The notes: a model not told the origin generated them from the sequence alone. A DNA stretch of 64,000 nt from Patagioenas fasciata (GCF_037038585.1 NC_092526.1:39135501-39199500), one strand, 5' to 3'; positions 15,195 to 27,947 are shown, numbered from the stretch's first letter. Numbers and translations are program-made.

Positions 15195-18100
15195 CTAGAA
15201 ATAATTGCAGACAAATAAACAGGTATTACTACATATTCAAAGGAAAAACTTCAAGAAACTTTAATCAGCATGAGTGAAATCTCACTTACCAGTAGTTTAT
15301 CGAAGTATTGGATATCATCTGGTTTTAGGAATGGAAGATTGCCAGATGGCTGGTCATTAACACTCTTCATAGTCCGGTCTTCGGTCTGCATGTGGAATCC
15401 GGTCATGCCCCCCAAAGGTGTGGGGGTTGCTGTGAGCTTGCGAGCTGGAGTGCGAATGGGTACGTAACCAGCTGGTGGGGGGAGAACCTACACAACAAAG
15501 AACAAAATTCATCTTATCACAACAGATATAAAAAGAGGAAGGCATCAAATACAAAACATTACTAAATTTCTACTTCCTATTTTATCTGTTTGGGGATTTG
15601 TGTGAGTGTTATTGCATACATTAGATTCCATGGTCACAGCAATACAAGTTCATCAAGACAGTCTGTAATTCATGCTTATCCTGTATTGACAATATTTCAG
15701 AACAAAACTCAGTTGTGCTGCCCGGCTAATAAACTCGGAAGTCTCTTTTAAGTCTCTTTATAAAACATTAAAGAAGCACTTCAGCCCCTGTATCAACACA
15801 GCATACTTGCCAACTCAATTTGTGACACTATGTTTTTCTACATCTGGACTTAGTATTTTTATCAGTCCACTCAGCTCATTTCTGGCCTTGACGGGCATTC
15901 ACAACATTGAGAAGCAGAATAACAACTGGCCCTTGAGATTACCTTTAGTTCTCCCTTTCTAAAGGAGTTACAACAAATCAGTAACCAAATTAAACAAGCA
16001 TCTACAAGAAATAATCAATACTTAATGCAAAACATTCTGCTTCTGGGACAACACAGAAAACAAACAAACCAAACATCACAACCTGGTCTGCTACATTTTA
16101 ATCCAGATGAATTACCTTATATCCTTCTGGAAACATAGCATCCAATTCTTCATCAGAAAGCGGTCTGTTCCTCTCATCAATCTCCCTTTCCCACCGCCAA
16201 GCCTGCAGCTGTTCAGGGGTCATGCTCATTATATGACCTATATTAAAAACCAAAAAGTTTAAAAATAAAATCTTCTGTATGCAGAAGATGACTTGTTCGC
16301 TTAAAGGTTAAGTGTTCTCTTAAGTGAAAGTTTCCATACGACTTGTAATCTGTAGCCTATCAAACTTCCAGAGAGCCTTTTATCTATTTTTTACCAACTA
16401 AACTGCACAGGAACTGACATGTAATCTTAGTCTCTATTCTCCCCTCTAGAACTGAGCTGCTGTGGGCATTAAAAATCACAAACTGTGCATATACTGATTG
16501 CTTTCATACAGGCAGGAGAACATGTTAGGCAGAGCCTATTTCAAAACACTATATAAAGGTAAATGGTTCATTTCCACAAGACAGTGAAGCCTTAGAGAAG
16601 GGACTGGGCTCACCTGGTGTAGGGGTTGCCATGTTCATAGCTGGGGTGCCAATGGGTGTTTTGCCAGGCGTCAGAACGGGGGTGCTGCCGCCCATCTGGC
16701 TGGCAGGGGTTTCGTCCCATCGCGACTTTCTTTTACTTGCTCCTGGGGTTGGTGTCTCCCCAATGGAGTCACCACCTCTATCCGTACGAGGTGTCTCAGC
16801 CCAGCCACTGCCGTGTCCCGGAGTATCTAAGGAAAAAACAAAGCAACTTCTGCACAAAGAACTAGAGAAACCCATTTTCAATATCTACACAAATCAACAG
16901 GTAAATAAATACAACAGACAAAAAGTAAAGACTACTTTGGTCTTCGGTGAATATTGAAAACACACATGCATTACACTAAAAACATCAAAGAGAACTTCAT
17001 TTTATGAAAAAGAGCATGTCATCTCCTTGCTAAATTTTAGCTTAAAAAGATAGAATTCTAAAAAATACAAGAGCACTCAGATATTCTAGAAACTGGATGA
17101 AGTACTCCATGCAGTCACTCAACAAAAGCATTAAGGAATAATGGTGTTTCATTGTTCCCAGCCACATGAGCTTTATTCCAATTAGGCAGGTGAGAAAATG
17201 CTTCCAAACTTGTTTGAACGCTAACCTCTTCAAAAAAATTAAACAGTTCAAAAACACCACACACAAATGTATCACAAAAACCAATTCAACATGAGCTTCT
17301 TTACACATTAAAATCCCAACCTGCAGCGGTCACTAGATATGTCACAAAACTTCCATTCCATTTTTGAGCCCAGGTGTTTTCAAAGACACGAGTTAAGCTT
17401 TAACAGGCAGAATTCAATTCTAAGAACTCAGACAAAACTGACACACCAGCCACTAGATGTCAGAATATAATCACTTCTTGCCTGGCTTCTCAATCTATTG
17501 TTTCCTTCAGGTGAAAAAATCCTATACAATTAACCATCCAAAATGCAGGCGCTTTTCCGTTTGCTGTAAATACCTCTTTCTGTTTTAGGCGTCTCATCCC
17601 ATCGATTTTTACGCGCGCTGGAAGTGGCCCCTCCGTGGCCCGGTGTTGCGTGACCAGGTGTGTCCCGGCCAGGTGTTGCGGCTCCCGCTGGTGTGTGACT
17701 GGGAGTCGGATCCCAGATTTTTGAGCCTGGGGTGGCACCAGGAGTTTCGCTGCCCTTTGCACGGCCTGGAGTTTCGTCCCATCGCAGAGATGGTGTATGT
17801 CCAGGAGTCTGTACAACACAAACCACAAAGTATTAATAACTCTCATAGTATCCAGTAAAAGACTGCTAGTTACTGTTTTTTAGTAGAGTAACAAACTTCT
17901 GAAATTCCAGAGGATTAGCATTAATAATGTCTTCTGTAGATAAGCTGATGAACACTAGCATTCTTACCTCTGCTTGATCCCAGCTGGATAATTTTTTAGG
18001 TGTGGCACCAGGAGTCTGATCAGCTGTCTGATCCCAACGCCGTTTGCGTTTTGAAGGCGGCTGAGATGTGGCTCCATTGACGACTTTAAGCTCTCCAGCT

Positions 18101-21100
18101 TTAGCTTTTTCAGCTAGTTGTTGCCTAATTTCCCTCTATTCAAGGGCACAAAAAGACAAACATAAGAAACAGATTTCTAAAGAAGGCCTCTTCAGATTAT
18201 ACTTTCAAAGGAGATTTTTCAGCTGTATCTTATCTTTTTGTGCTTTCCTTAGAGGTTTTGCTCAAACAACATGCGATTAGCTACTGTTTTAACTTCAAGT
18301 TCACTGATTTTCAAATTCTTCTATACTGACTATGTGTTCTATACCCAGTTTTGTGTTCGGAGGGCTTGTTTTCAAATCGATGTCTTATAAAAGTCATGAC
18401 TAAAAGAAATGCAAACCCATGGGGAATTTTGAGTGCTATCAGTTTCTGTCACCTACATGTATACCTTAAAAAACAAGTTCCACTTCAGTAAGTTAAAGGT
18501 GGACAAGTTAGAAAATGGGTTAATGTGAGTTATACCCCATAACATAAAGAAACACCGAAATTCTACTTAAAATCCTGAGATGACATTGTTAAAATAGCAC
18601 ACTAACCCAGACTGTTTTTCACTTATCAATGGGTCCCTGAACAGTAAGATCATCAAAATTACGAACTAATTCCTCAATTAAGGTAAGTCAAGTAGGGTAA
18701 ATCAATATTAATCTACAGAGGCCACTGGAACTACAAGATCTTGCTGCAGTAAACAAGATAGCATTGTAGGTATCACACAAGAAATCTGATTGTACTACCA
18801 GTATCCTACCTATTAAATTAATTTTTAATAGCCACGAATAAAGTGTGTACATTAAAAAAATATTTAAAACCAAATGTCAACCTTAAACCTATTCTTAGTA
18901 CTGTAATATATGATGTAAACGCTTCAACAAAAGCCTTTTAAAACCTTCCTGGATCCCCTTTACACAGAGCTCGCAAAAGCAAACATCTCTGTCACTGAAT
19001 CCCCCTCAGTGACTGTTAGCTTTTGTCTCTCATCCTCTGAAAGAAAACAAAGAACAAAAGGTCTAGGTGCTATTAAACAAACAAAACAGATTAAAATATG
19101 TTGAGATTATTTCTCCCTCCATTCCTTAGGTATTATATAGAACAGATGCTTTTCAAAACTTCAATCCTTTAAATACTACTGACTTCGAATGTGCGAAAAA
19201 CAGGATTTCCAAAGAAAAAGACTTATAAGTCAAGGAAAAAAGTCAACAGACTTCCCATTCCCACTTTCTCAACATGCTTTCAAAGGCCATAAAATGAAAC
19301 AAAGTGGAAAACCCTCCCCACACACACCTCTTCTTTGGTTAAATGCTGTTCACGCATAACATCCATGTACGTTCTGGCATTCATTTTAGGATCTGGTGTC
19401 TTCCCTCCTGCAGAAGAGAACAGCAACAGGAATGGAGCACAATGAGTACAGGATAAGCAGAAACTATTGCCTTTTTCTATTGTCCTGCTCTAATATTATA
19501 TTATTCTGTGATCGTTTAATTTTACTTTTTTATTGAAAATTTTTAAAATTACATGTATCTTACGTTTATTCAGTTTGCTGATCAATTTAACCTGTTTGAA
19601 CACAAACATAACTACTGCAGTTTCAAACAAATATTTTAAAGACGATATAAATGATAAAATGACAACACAGTTAAGAGTCTTCAGAAGTGATGGGTTCCTG
19701 GGTTGCTAATCCGGAATACGTACACTTTCGTGCCTTTGTGTCCATCAGCAGTTCTGACTTCAAGCAGCAGAATAGAAGCCTAGAAAATTATCTCTTTACC
19801 ATTAGTAACACTTTGGAAAGATATTTATATTCAAAACATTACCTTGTGTAAGCTGTTCAATCCTAGCTGTATCTTACTATAACTAACTAGTGCATACCTA
19901 CGTAATGTTTAAAATGTTTTAGCATAAAGACCCATTTAGAAGTTTGGCAAATCTGGAGACCTCTCCCAGATCTTCTAGAGTCATATTGTAAAAGGGCTTC
20001 ACTAATAAACACAACAAAAACCCCCAAAAAACTGTTTGATGGTACTTTCCCCCTCTTCTCAAGGTACAGCTGTGATTGGGAGCTGGATGCAATACCATAC
20101 ACACACCACCACAAAGATACTCACAGGTAATGGGGTTTCTATACCATGTGTTGGTTTATGCTGTGTATCTTGAGTTAACTTAACTTTTAAATACTTGACA
20201 AGAAGCCCAACTTTATAAAAATAAGACAAGAAAACCACTTTTCTTTTAGAAAAATGTGCAGATTTGCTATACAAGTGGTATAGCATTCTGATTTAGGGAA
20301 AAAACCATAAACTTCTGAAACATTTCTATGCTGGAGATGATTGCCCAATTGGCTGTGTCACTCTGACACTAGCTTTGATAGGACTTTCCTTTGGAATACT
20401 TTTTCACCATAATCTACACAGGATGTGTTGAACTGCACCCTTAAGAATGCAGACAGGACTGGCATATAGCAGTACTGCTGTAGGAAAGAAATTAAGGACA
20501 GTTAGTATGGGCCTGTGAATTCTGACAATACATGTTTATAGCAAGTACAATTAAGCAAGTAAAATAATTAATATCCCTATTAATTCATGCAGGCTGAAAT
20601 TCTAATTTGTAAAACCTGCAAAATAGCTGCGAATTTTAAGCCAACAGGCACCTTATTGCCACACGTGAAACTCATCTGAAGAAAGTCTGTCGGACCCACT
20701 ATACCCCTTTTCCTGACTTGCATTCCAAAATTATCAGAACAGACTTGAACTATTAATAGTATCAAAGTCTTATATCTGCTTTTGTTTCTTTCATCTATAC
20801 CACCTAAGTTTACATAGGATGGTAAGAATTAGGTGCTCTATTTTGAGAACTAGCATTTCAAAAGCAGTAACCCTGTAAATCTACAACTTGGAATGAAAAC
20901 TTTCAAGATACTGAAAGAATCTGAGCACTCAATACACAAGTTGTTCAAAGTATAACGCACAACCCAAAACAAAATGAAAAGAGAAACCTTTAACCCTTTG
21001 TGTTTCTATGGCAATGGCTCATTATTTTCTTGTCCTTCTACCTGGAAAGAAAACTTGTATTATAAAGATGAAGAATATGGGATCTAGGTTTTCAACCCAA

Positions 21101-24100
21101 TCTCTATAAAAAGGGGATGTTTAAAACAAAACTAAGTTTATAAGCATGCCAACAGAAATCAAAGGGCTAAAGACAAAGACAACAAAGCTCATAAAGGGTA
21201 TAGGAAAGTCAAAATAAATTACCATCTGCAAAAGGATCAAGACGCTCAGGGGAAATTATCATCATCCGCCTGTGCTTTTTGTACTCATCTTCCCGATCTG
21301 CAATCTTTTGAGGGCGGTGTTCTGCAAAAGGATCATACTAAAAACAAACAAAAGAAGCTTCTTAGTCACATATGTAAGAAGAACAATATGAAAAGTGTCT
21401 GGTGACTGTAAGCCTGTGTTCATTTTCAGTATTACTAAAAAGACCTACTTTATTTTAATCTCAACTACACAGGAATGTCAAAATACTACGTTAATATAAA
21501 TTTTACTTCTGTAACTGGAATTTTACCTTTTCTCTAAACACACAATGTCTTATGAAATAACTTGTGACAAGAATTCACTATTTTAAGAAGTTTATTCACC
21601 TGTTACCAAAGCATTTCATGCTGTCAACCCTTCCCCTTCTTTTTGCATGGGGACTCAACACTTATTCATAAGCTTTTAAATTTCACAGAAAGATACTCCA
21701 GGAATATAAAACCTAAGTGATTATATTTTATTTACAAGAGTAAAGTAGGATGTACCTGTTCAGTAGACTGTGGTATGTCATTAAGCAACGCGACTGGAGC
21801 ATGGTACCCTGGCTTCTTCTGGCCAAGCAAACTTGTAGAAGGGTAGTCATCATCATCCTGGCAGTAAAAAGACATGGTAAATTTGTCATATTGATACTGT
21901 ATTTAGACAAAATAATGTCAACTTAACATACTGCGGTCATAGAAAAGATGAATATGGACAAATAAAATCGTTAATTCCAAATTTCAGCATGCTTTTCCGT
22001 ATAGTTCGCTTCATTACTCCCAAACTGCTGAATCCAATAAACCTACTCACATCACTAAAAAGATCACTTTTTCCCTACAAGACTCAAGTATTCTGCAATA
22101 TGCTACAGTTAATCAAGTATGCTATCTACATTAGTGATACAAAAAGTCTATATTTCATATTGGCACTAGTCAGCATGTGAAAACTGGTACACAGAAATTT
22201 TCTTAAAAGTCATCTAGATACAGGTCAAAACTTCAGTAAATAACCCTATAAAAAGCTTCAGAAACACTGAAAAATTCAGAAAAATATTAATGTTGATTTA
22301 GTTACAGCTTCTCAATCACGATGTCAATAACAAGTACATAGTGTGCTATCTATTTCCTCGCATTAGTAGCCAGTTTGTGTGCAATAAGTTAAAGCAATCC
22401 AAAAGAAAAACTGATTTTAAAACTATGAACTGATTTCACTGACATCCTGTAATGGAAATTTTTAATCAAGGAATTTTTAGAATTGCATAAATGACACATA
22501 GTACGTAACATAAAAAATGTCATCTAGTACTAAACTGAATATAACAATCTTTCTTCCTCACAAAAATATAAATAACTCAATGTAATATGTAATTGCCTAA
22601 GTATTTATGGTCAGAACTGTAGTTTATGACTGCTCCTGCAGCTGAAAATGTGGTAAAATGTTTAACGCTAGAAGTTAACACAAAGTAATCTTACAAGCAG
22701 GATAGGTAAGGAGAACATAATACAGTGAAAAAGCCAATTCTCAACAAATGCTTTGAAATTTGAAACAAAGTAGAAACAGAAATCTTAAAATAGTCACTTA
22801 AGTTCGTTGGCCCAAGTTTTATTAGAATTTTTTTTCACCATTATTTTTCATCTTGGCAGCAACAACAGAACAAGGTTAACTGTTCCAGTCAAGGTTAACA
22901 CTGATTAAGTAGCAGGCCACAATGTTTTGCCTTCTGCTTAGGCCTACATGACTTTCAAAGCACAATTCATGAAGTACAAGCCAGACTTGGAGCTTATGGC
23001 CTTCCCAGATAAGACATATTTGGTCCAGTATGGCTTTAACAACAACAACTGCTTTTACTTTAGCAACTGCTGTTAAAAATTACTCAAAATAAATTCCAAT
23101 ATACTTCGAACACATGGGCTAAACAAGCAAATACTTAAAATCACTTACATCTTCCAATTCAGTTGCTGCAATAGAAGTGACGTATCCAGCAAACCTGCTG
23201 TCACTGCCACCATAGATTTCTTGATCGTAATATCCTGTGGAATCGAGGCCTACTCCTTGGGCTTCATCAAGAGCAGGCTTCTTTCCTTGAATTTCTCGAA
23301 TTTGCGCTTCAATATCTAGGGTAAAGAAAAAAAAAAATCATGTCTTTTTATACATACATACAAAATGTAACGTTCATGTTACTGAGGACAACAAACTGAG
23401 CTCTTCACTCCATTTTAAAGATTATCTCTAAAGAAATAAACAAATAAAACACATAAAACTATGCCATGATGTTTATAAGCAGATTTTCCTCAAGTTGTAA
23501 TATTATTCAGCACAGACAACTTCAATTGTATGGCCTGAAGCAAATTATTCAAACCCACTATCTTCCAGAGATAGCAGAGAAGGCAATTTACACCACAGCA
23601 ATATTTCTCAACACCACACTAACCCTTTCTCAACAAAGGTAATCCTCTCGTGACAAAAGCCTTTCAAAATGTTATCACCAATTAACAAGCCAATGTTGTT
23701 AATTAAAGCAAATCTGTTCAAAAGAGCTACCCTATGAGCTGTCAAATCTCAGAATGTTTAATAAAATAACACTGGATTGTGTTATCTAACAGATTGCAAA
23801 GCTGTATTCTCTTTGTAGAAACGAAAAAAGCAACCCTCTGATATGCCACTGCATACCAAGTTAGCAAAAATTTCAAAAAGGACCAGTTTCTTCTCACTGT
23901 GGCAGCTCAAATGTTATTTACTCATGACTATTCCTGCCTATTCCAAAAAGACTAACGGGAGCTTTGTCATTCTTTTAACGTATCAGGTCTGACTCTAATC
24001 AGCTCTAGGGGCAACCTCTGACCTCAGAAATTTTGTACTTTCAGAAAAACACATTAACTTGTTAACCCAGAAAACAAGGAACCAAATTAAACCATGCTTT

Positions 24101-27100
24101 CCTCCTACCTGTTCTAATGTAACACAAAAATAAGTTACAGTAATTCAACTGTATTCAATGAATTTAATTGTGATATAGGTACACTAAGGCACAGCTAAAC
24201 TCCATGAAAATATTACTGTTTCCATCCAAATCTTATTTGATTCAACAGATATCTAAAGATAATTACACGTAAAATGTGAATTTCAGGAGTTCAAGCAATT
24301 AATTTCCATGGCCAAAAGAACAGCCAAGAGTTGCACTTTGTGGTTGAAGGAATACCAAGGATCATACTCGGACTATATGGTCTCCAAAGTCCCTTCTAAT
24401 GTCATCGATTCTGTGACTCACCCTTTCCCATCTGAAGTGGTATTGCCCGCTACACTAACTTGAGGGAAAATTGCCAATTTACAACGCGGCAGGAAATTCT
24501 CTTCACAAATAGTCTTAAATCTTGACTACTCACTAGTTTTCTACTATTGTTGCTCATTTCTCTTTATCAGGACAAACACATTTCACAAGGTTTTCCCACC
24601 GAGATACGTTGCAAAAGACACTATACAACAACTTCTGTTAAGAAACCTGGCAAAAATTAAGCTTAGAATACTCTTTTTTTTTTTTTTTTAAGGTAAACTT
24701 ACTGCTAATCCATGTTATTGGACCCAAGATGTAAATTGGGGGTGGGGTTTAGTTTTGGTGGCGTTTATTTTTTAAATGTTTGAAAGAATTGGTTAGTTTA
24801 AAAGTAAATGATCAGCCCTGTAAACTCCAGGAGCTGAACTCAAGGCTGGGTCCTTTTCTTAGCACAAATTGCCACTAATATATGTAAAACCAATAAAACA
24901 TTTGATGTCCCCACAAAAGCAGATATGTAAAAGGTCTGCAGCCAGAGATTACTAGGTTAAAAAGCATCATATATTTAGCTGGAAAATATTATTTTGACAT
25001 TAAAGATGTGTTTCCCTTCCTTTGATAACTCGAACTTTTTTGAAAAAGTTCACACCCTACTTCACAAGGCACTTAAATACAAATCAAATTAAGAAAGAGT
25101 AATCACTTGGCTTAAAAACACGTTGTGTAAAGTAAAGTACTCGTTTGATGACTTTGTCAACCAGGACACAAACAGAAAGTTCAAAGACACAGAAACATAA
25201 AGGCAGTGGGTTTTTTTTCTTAATGGGGGTAGGATAATGTCCTACTGATCATTCCTTTTTCTGTATTTTACTCTATTTAATACATTTTGGTATTTTGCAA
25301 GAAGTAACTTTAACGTGCACAGTTGATTTGAAATCTATGATAGATTTTGAAAATTATTAAAGTCAACATATTTAAAATCAAACTCCCTGGAAATCTAGTT
25401 CACAGTCAGATCATTATAGTATTTCTCAAAATATATACTCCATTACCATACACATAGTTCTACTTGCAACATTTGGAGTGTAAAACATTTATTCAGCATG
25501 AAAGAAGAAACAAGAATCAGTCTCTCTGCTGAAGTAGCATTTTACAGCATAGAGAATTTATGTGTTTTCATGCCTTATCATATTTTTGCACATTTAGCTT
25601 GCGCTGGGCAGGTTTACTTCTAGCGACCTTAGCACTCTCATTTACTTTAGGTCTATTATGTTTGGAGATCTCTTAGTCCATTTCTGAGCAAGAAAAAAAA
25701 ATGATGCAAATTGAGAACCACTTTGGACAGCATTCAAAACTCATGCATTTCTTGAGGCTTTATAAGCTGCCATTTAAAACTTGACTCCTCAGCCTAACAA
25801 AAGAGTTTCCCCTTAAGCTACCCAACTGAAACAGTCCCAAAACATTTCAAGACCTCTTTCAAGTTGTGTCTTGAACACATCAATCAACAAGTATTTAATA
25901 AACAATACAAAGATGTGAAAAATCGTCTAAAACTATTTAGTGACAAACTATTCAATTTGGAAAATCAGTCAGGAATGGAAAAGAGATAGAACTCAGAAAA
26001 ACAAAACAAGCTGTTCAGCTAATACCTTCGTGTTGTGAAGGACAGCATTACATGATCATACCCAGTTACACGTAATTTAACTACATACAATCACCCCCTT
26101 TAAAACCTGTTCTGATTCAACACATGCAACTGGAAGCATGTCAATGTTAACATTAAATTCAACAGGGCACCCTTTGTTTCAATAAACAAGCTATTTTTGG
26201 GTTTGGGGTTGGTTTTGTTTTCTTCTTCTTTTTTTAATTTTGTGTGTGGCTTGTTTTTTTTTTAATCCACTACTTTATTATTAAAAGCTCCTTACATAAT
26301 AGGACAGGCAGAGTACTGTGATAGGTAACACTCACTTGAGTAGTATCTCACACAAGCCTATAAAAATGTTCTGGAACGTGAGAAAGTAAAATCATATTAA
26401 AGATAAAAAAAAACAGTGAACGGAACAGTTTAAGCTTTTCTTCCTCCGTAAACCCAAACCAGGTTTGCGGTGCTAAAGACTACATTAATCTCACTTCCGC
26501 AGGAGATGACACCTCCGCATTTGAAGTTTTTCTCGGTGCAAAACTTACCGTCCCCAAAGGCGATGAATATCTGGGTGCCCTGCCTACCTCACAGTGTACA
26601 ACGACTGTCCAGAGGTAGTTTTTTCATGACCGAATTACAGATGTAAATTTACATAAAACACAGCAGATCGTTTATCATGCACATAAACATGAGTAAAATC
26701 CCAAGAGCAAAAAAAAAAAAAATTATTTGCCTGAAGATACTTAGGAGCAGGGTAAGCTTTGTCCAGGAAAGCTTTGATTCATGCTGCAAGGAGCTGGAAG
26801 CAGCGGTGAAAACAGCCACACAGCACCTCTGAAAATAACATACTGCCCAGGAGAGTTCTCGCTCATTAAACCGCTCAGAGATCAGTTTTCCCCGGGGAAC
26901 AGCAGGAGGTCTCGGTGCTCAATCGGCAGCTGAAATGTTCGAGACCTCACGCTGTTTTTTCCCCTCCTTCAAAACATATTTTTCAGTGAGCCCCACGTCG
27001 CTCAAAACAGCTCGGGCCGTGGAGGCTTTCAGCGAGGAATCCCCTCCCGCTTGGCCTCCGCTTTACCACGGACACAGCCCGAAGGGCTCGGTCAAGAGAA

Positions 27101-27423
27101 TAACCGCGTGGTATCAACGTTTTGAGCCAGGCCTCGCCCCCGCAGCCCCGTCCCCCCAGCCCCTGCCCGCGAGCGGCGGCCCCGGCCATGGCGGTTGCCA
27201 CCAGTGCAGACGCCATTACAAACAGGCCCGGCCCGGCCCGCCCGCCGCGGGGAGAGCCCGCCCGGCCCGCGCCCACCGAGCCCGGACTGGCGCTGCCCGG
27301 AATCGGGGAAAAACACAACCTAAAAACAAAGGCCGAGGGCACCGGGGCAGGAAGGGCCGCTGAGGGTTTTTTTTTTTTTTTTTTTCAGACTTTACCTTCA
27401 TGGGTCTTGGCGATCTTCGCCAT
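6584..27423 (-). CDS. SF3B1: Splicing factor 3B subunit 1 (SF3b155), complete, 25 coding exons
   Basis: Core scaffold of the SF3b part of U2 snRNP; it clamps the branch-site/U2 duplex in the nucleus. Coding exons, in transcript order by + coordinates: 27396-27423, 23149-23315, 21756-21857, 21223-21337, 19328-19407, 17968-18135, 17574-17808, 16614-16826, 16116-16237, 15290-15487, 15093-15194, 14221-14400, 13690-13776, 13288-13558, 12884-13029, 12649-12795, 12393-12518, 11773-11994, 11346-11528, 11140-11251, 10933-11053, 10391-10522, 9298-9570, 8595-8811, 6584-6742. They sum to 3906 nt, 1301 aa plus stop, all with GT-AG introns and continuous frame. The protein starts MAKIAKTHE and ends YELDYIL. 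The human protein is 1304 aa from memory; the small shortfall fits single-residue gaps in the low-complexity N-terminal part. Positions matching human cancer hotspots carry the reference residues: R622 (human R625), K663 (K666) and K697 (K700, in DEQQKVRT). No lesion is seen. Confidence 0.98.
7402..8090 (-). mobile_element. CR1 LINE fragment (5'-truncated) in SF3B1 intron 24
   Basis: Read on the minus strand this is the 3' part of a CR1 retrotransposon. It runs from a decayed reverse-transcriptase C-terminal region (GACCAGGAAGGCCAATGG, then CTACTCTGCCCTGG and GGAGCATCTCCC), through GTGATAGGACAAGGGGCAAT and GTTGTGGAGTCTCC, to the terminal GGGATTCTGTGAG near 7402. Stops and frameshifts break the frame. 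The open frames over it are repeat shadows. The inner (8090) boundary is approximate. It lies between SF3B1 exons 24 and 25, antisense to nothing and in the gene's own orientation. Confidence 0.9.
13845..13918 (-). mobile_element. Short CR1 3'-end fragment in SF3B1 intron 12
   Basis: The plus-strand sequence ATAGAATCATTTTGGTCAGA followed by CCCTCAGGATCATGAAGTCC and AACCATAACC is the reverse complement of a CR1 3' terminus. Only about 75 bp remains. It belongs to the older CR1 type (with AACCATAAC) rather than the younger type at 7402. Confidence 0.75.
15290..18135 (-). CDS. SF3B1: SF3B1 exons 6-10: TP-rich region with U2AF-homology ligand motifs and the p14-binding segment
   Basis: Exons 17968-18135, 17574-17808, 16614-16826, 16116-16237 and 15290-15487 encode about residues 165-476. 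The region is packed with TPG/TPS repeats, phosphorylated in the human protein. It carries several tryptophan-centred ligand motifs of the [19 protein letters not shown] and SRWDE kind; in human SF3B1 these bind UHM domains of U2AF2 and SPF45 (RBM17). The stretch from [17 protein letters not shown] to [17 protein letters not shown] matches the segment that binds the small subunit p14 (SF3B6). Repetitive Thr-Pro coding is also where small indels relative to mammals are expected. Confidence 0.96.
19328..23315 (-). CDS. SF3B1: SF3B1 exons 2-5: acidic N-terminal region
   Basis: Four exons (23149-23315, 21756-21857, 21223-21337, 19328-19407) encode roughly residues 10-164. They include the acidic run ELEDDDDDYP, the segment [18 protein letters not shown] and the basic stretch [22 protein letters not shown]. 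The exon 4/5 junction splits a glycine codon (GAT G|GA). This phase matters for the candidate alternative exon described in intron 4. The region is intrinsically disordered in the human protein. I see no folded domain in it. Confidence 0.96.
20616..20675 (-). other. SF3B1: Candidate poison exon in SF3B1 intron 4
   Basis: On the minus strand an acceptor (ACTTTCTTCAG) precedes ATGAGTTTCACGTGTGG at 20675. Usable donors follow at 20651 (AATAAG|GTGCCT, 24-nt exon) or 20615 (TTGCAG|GTTTTA, 60-nt exon). Joined to exon 4, whose last base is the first base of a codon, it reads D-E-F-H-V-W-Q-stop. This gives a 144-residue truncated product and an NMD-sensitive transcript. I recall that human SF3B1 has an annotated short isoform of about 144 aa; I could not check this. 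Both donors are weak, so the exon's exact 3' end is uncertain. Confidence 0.45.
23316..27395 (-). other. SF3B1: SF3B1 intron 1, with one CR1 scrap
   Basis: The largest SF3B1 intron, about 4.1 kb. It is AT-rich and holds no coding signal. Contents seen: a short CR1 3' end near 24366-24418, T-rich runs near 24671-24690 and 26218-26265, and the CpG island at its promoter-proximal end. No conserved RNA gene was recognised. Confidence 0.6.
24366..24418 (+). mobile_element. Short CR1 3'-end fragment in SF3B1 intron 1
   Basis: GGACTATATGGTCTCCAAAG, then TCCCTTCTAAT and CGATTCTGTGACT, matches the CR1 3' end in sense orientation. About 50 bp survives, with several substitutions. Confidence 0.65.
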
Positions 27424-27740
27424 TTTGTCCACAGTGAACAACGCCGAGCCGGAACTGGCGCGGCCCCGCCACTTCCGCTACAAGGGGGAAGGCCGAGAGC
27501 ACAATGCGCAAGCGCAGCTGCAGAGTGGCCCCTCCCCCCCCAAACAGCTGGCGCTTTGCGCAGGCGCAGTGACGGCAGCGAAGAGCCGTCTGTTGGTCGG
27601 CTGCGCAGTCCTCCGAGCCGGGGCCTAAGCCCCGCCCACTTTGCGCTGCTAACCAATGAGGGCGCGGCTGAGCGGCAGGGAGGCGGTCACTGTTCAGGTG
27701 CTCCGGCCCCACTGCGCTTGCGCACTCGGCTGTGTTTGCT
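27120..27740 (-). promoter_or_regulatory. SF3B1: SF3B1 CpG-rich promoter and 5' UTR
   Basis: GC- and CpG-dense block spanning the SF3B1 start codon (ATG at 27421-27423, minus). There is no TATA box near the expected start. Three NRF-1-like palindromic sites lie upstream of the ATG: 27505-27516 (TGCGCAAGCGCA), 27557-27568 (TGCGCAGGCGCA) and 27713-27724 (TGCGCTTGCGCA). A CCAAT box is at 27653-27657 (plus orientation), beside a CCGCCC GC box near 27632. The pattern is that of a housekeeping promoter. The transcription start is not fixed by sequence alone. A run of 19 T (27367-27385) lies just inside intron 1. Confidence 0.75.
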
Positions 27741-27947
27741 TTAATCTGAGCAGAGTCCCTGGCCCAATACCAACACGTGAGTGGCGAGCTATCAGAATAA
27801 AGCACTGAGATGTGTACTTGCCACAAGATGGGGGCATAACTGGATGGCAGCACCTCAGGCAGATCGTCTATTCAGTATTTTCTCTTGAAAGAGGGAACGC
27901 AAGCTATGGTTCTATAATTGGTGAAAGCCGCTAGCAGGTGAAAGAAA

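Noticed and set aside
27122-27853. Several 110-168-codon frames on both strands near the SF3B1 start
   Set aside because: CpG-island shadows. Only the 28-nt exon 1 coding segment is supported.
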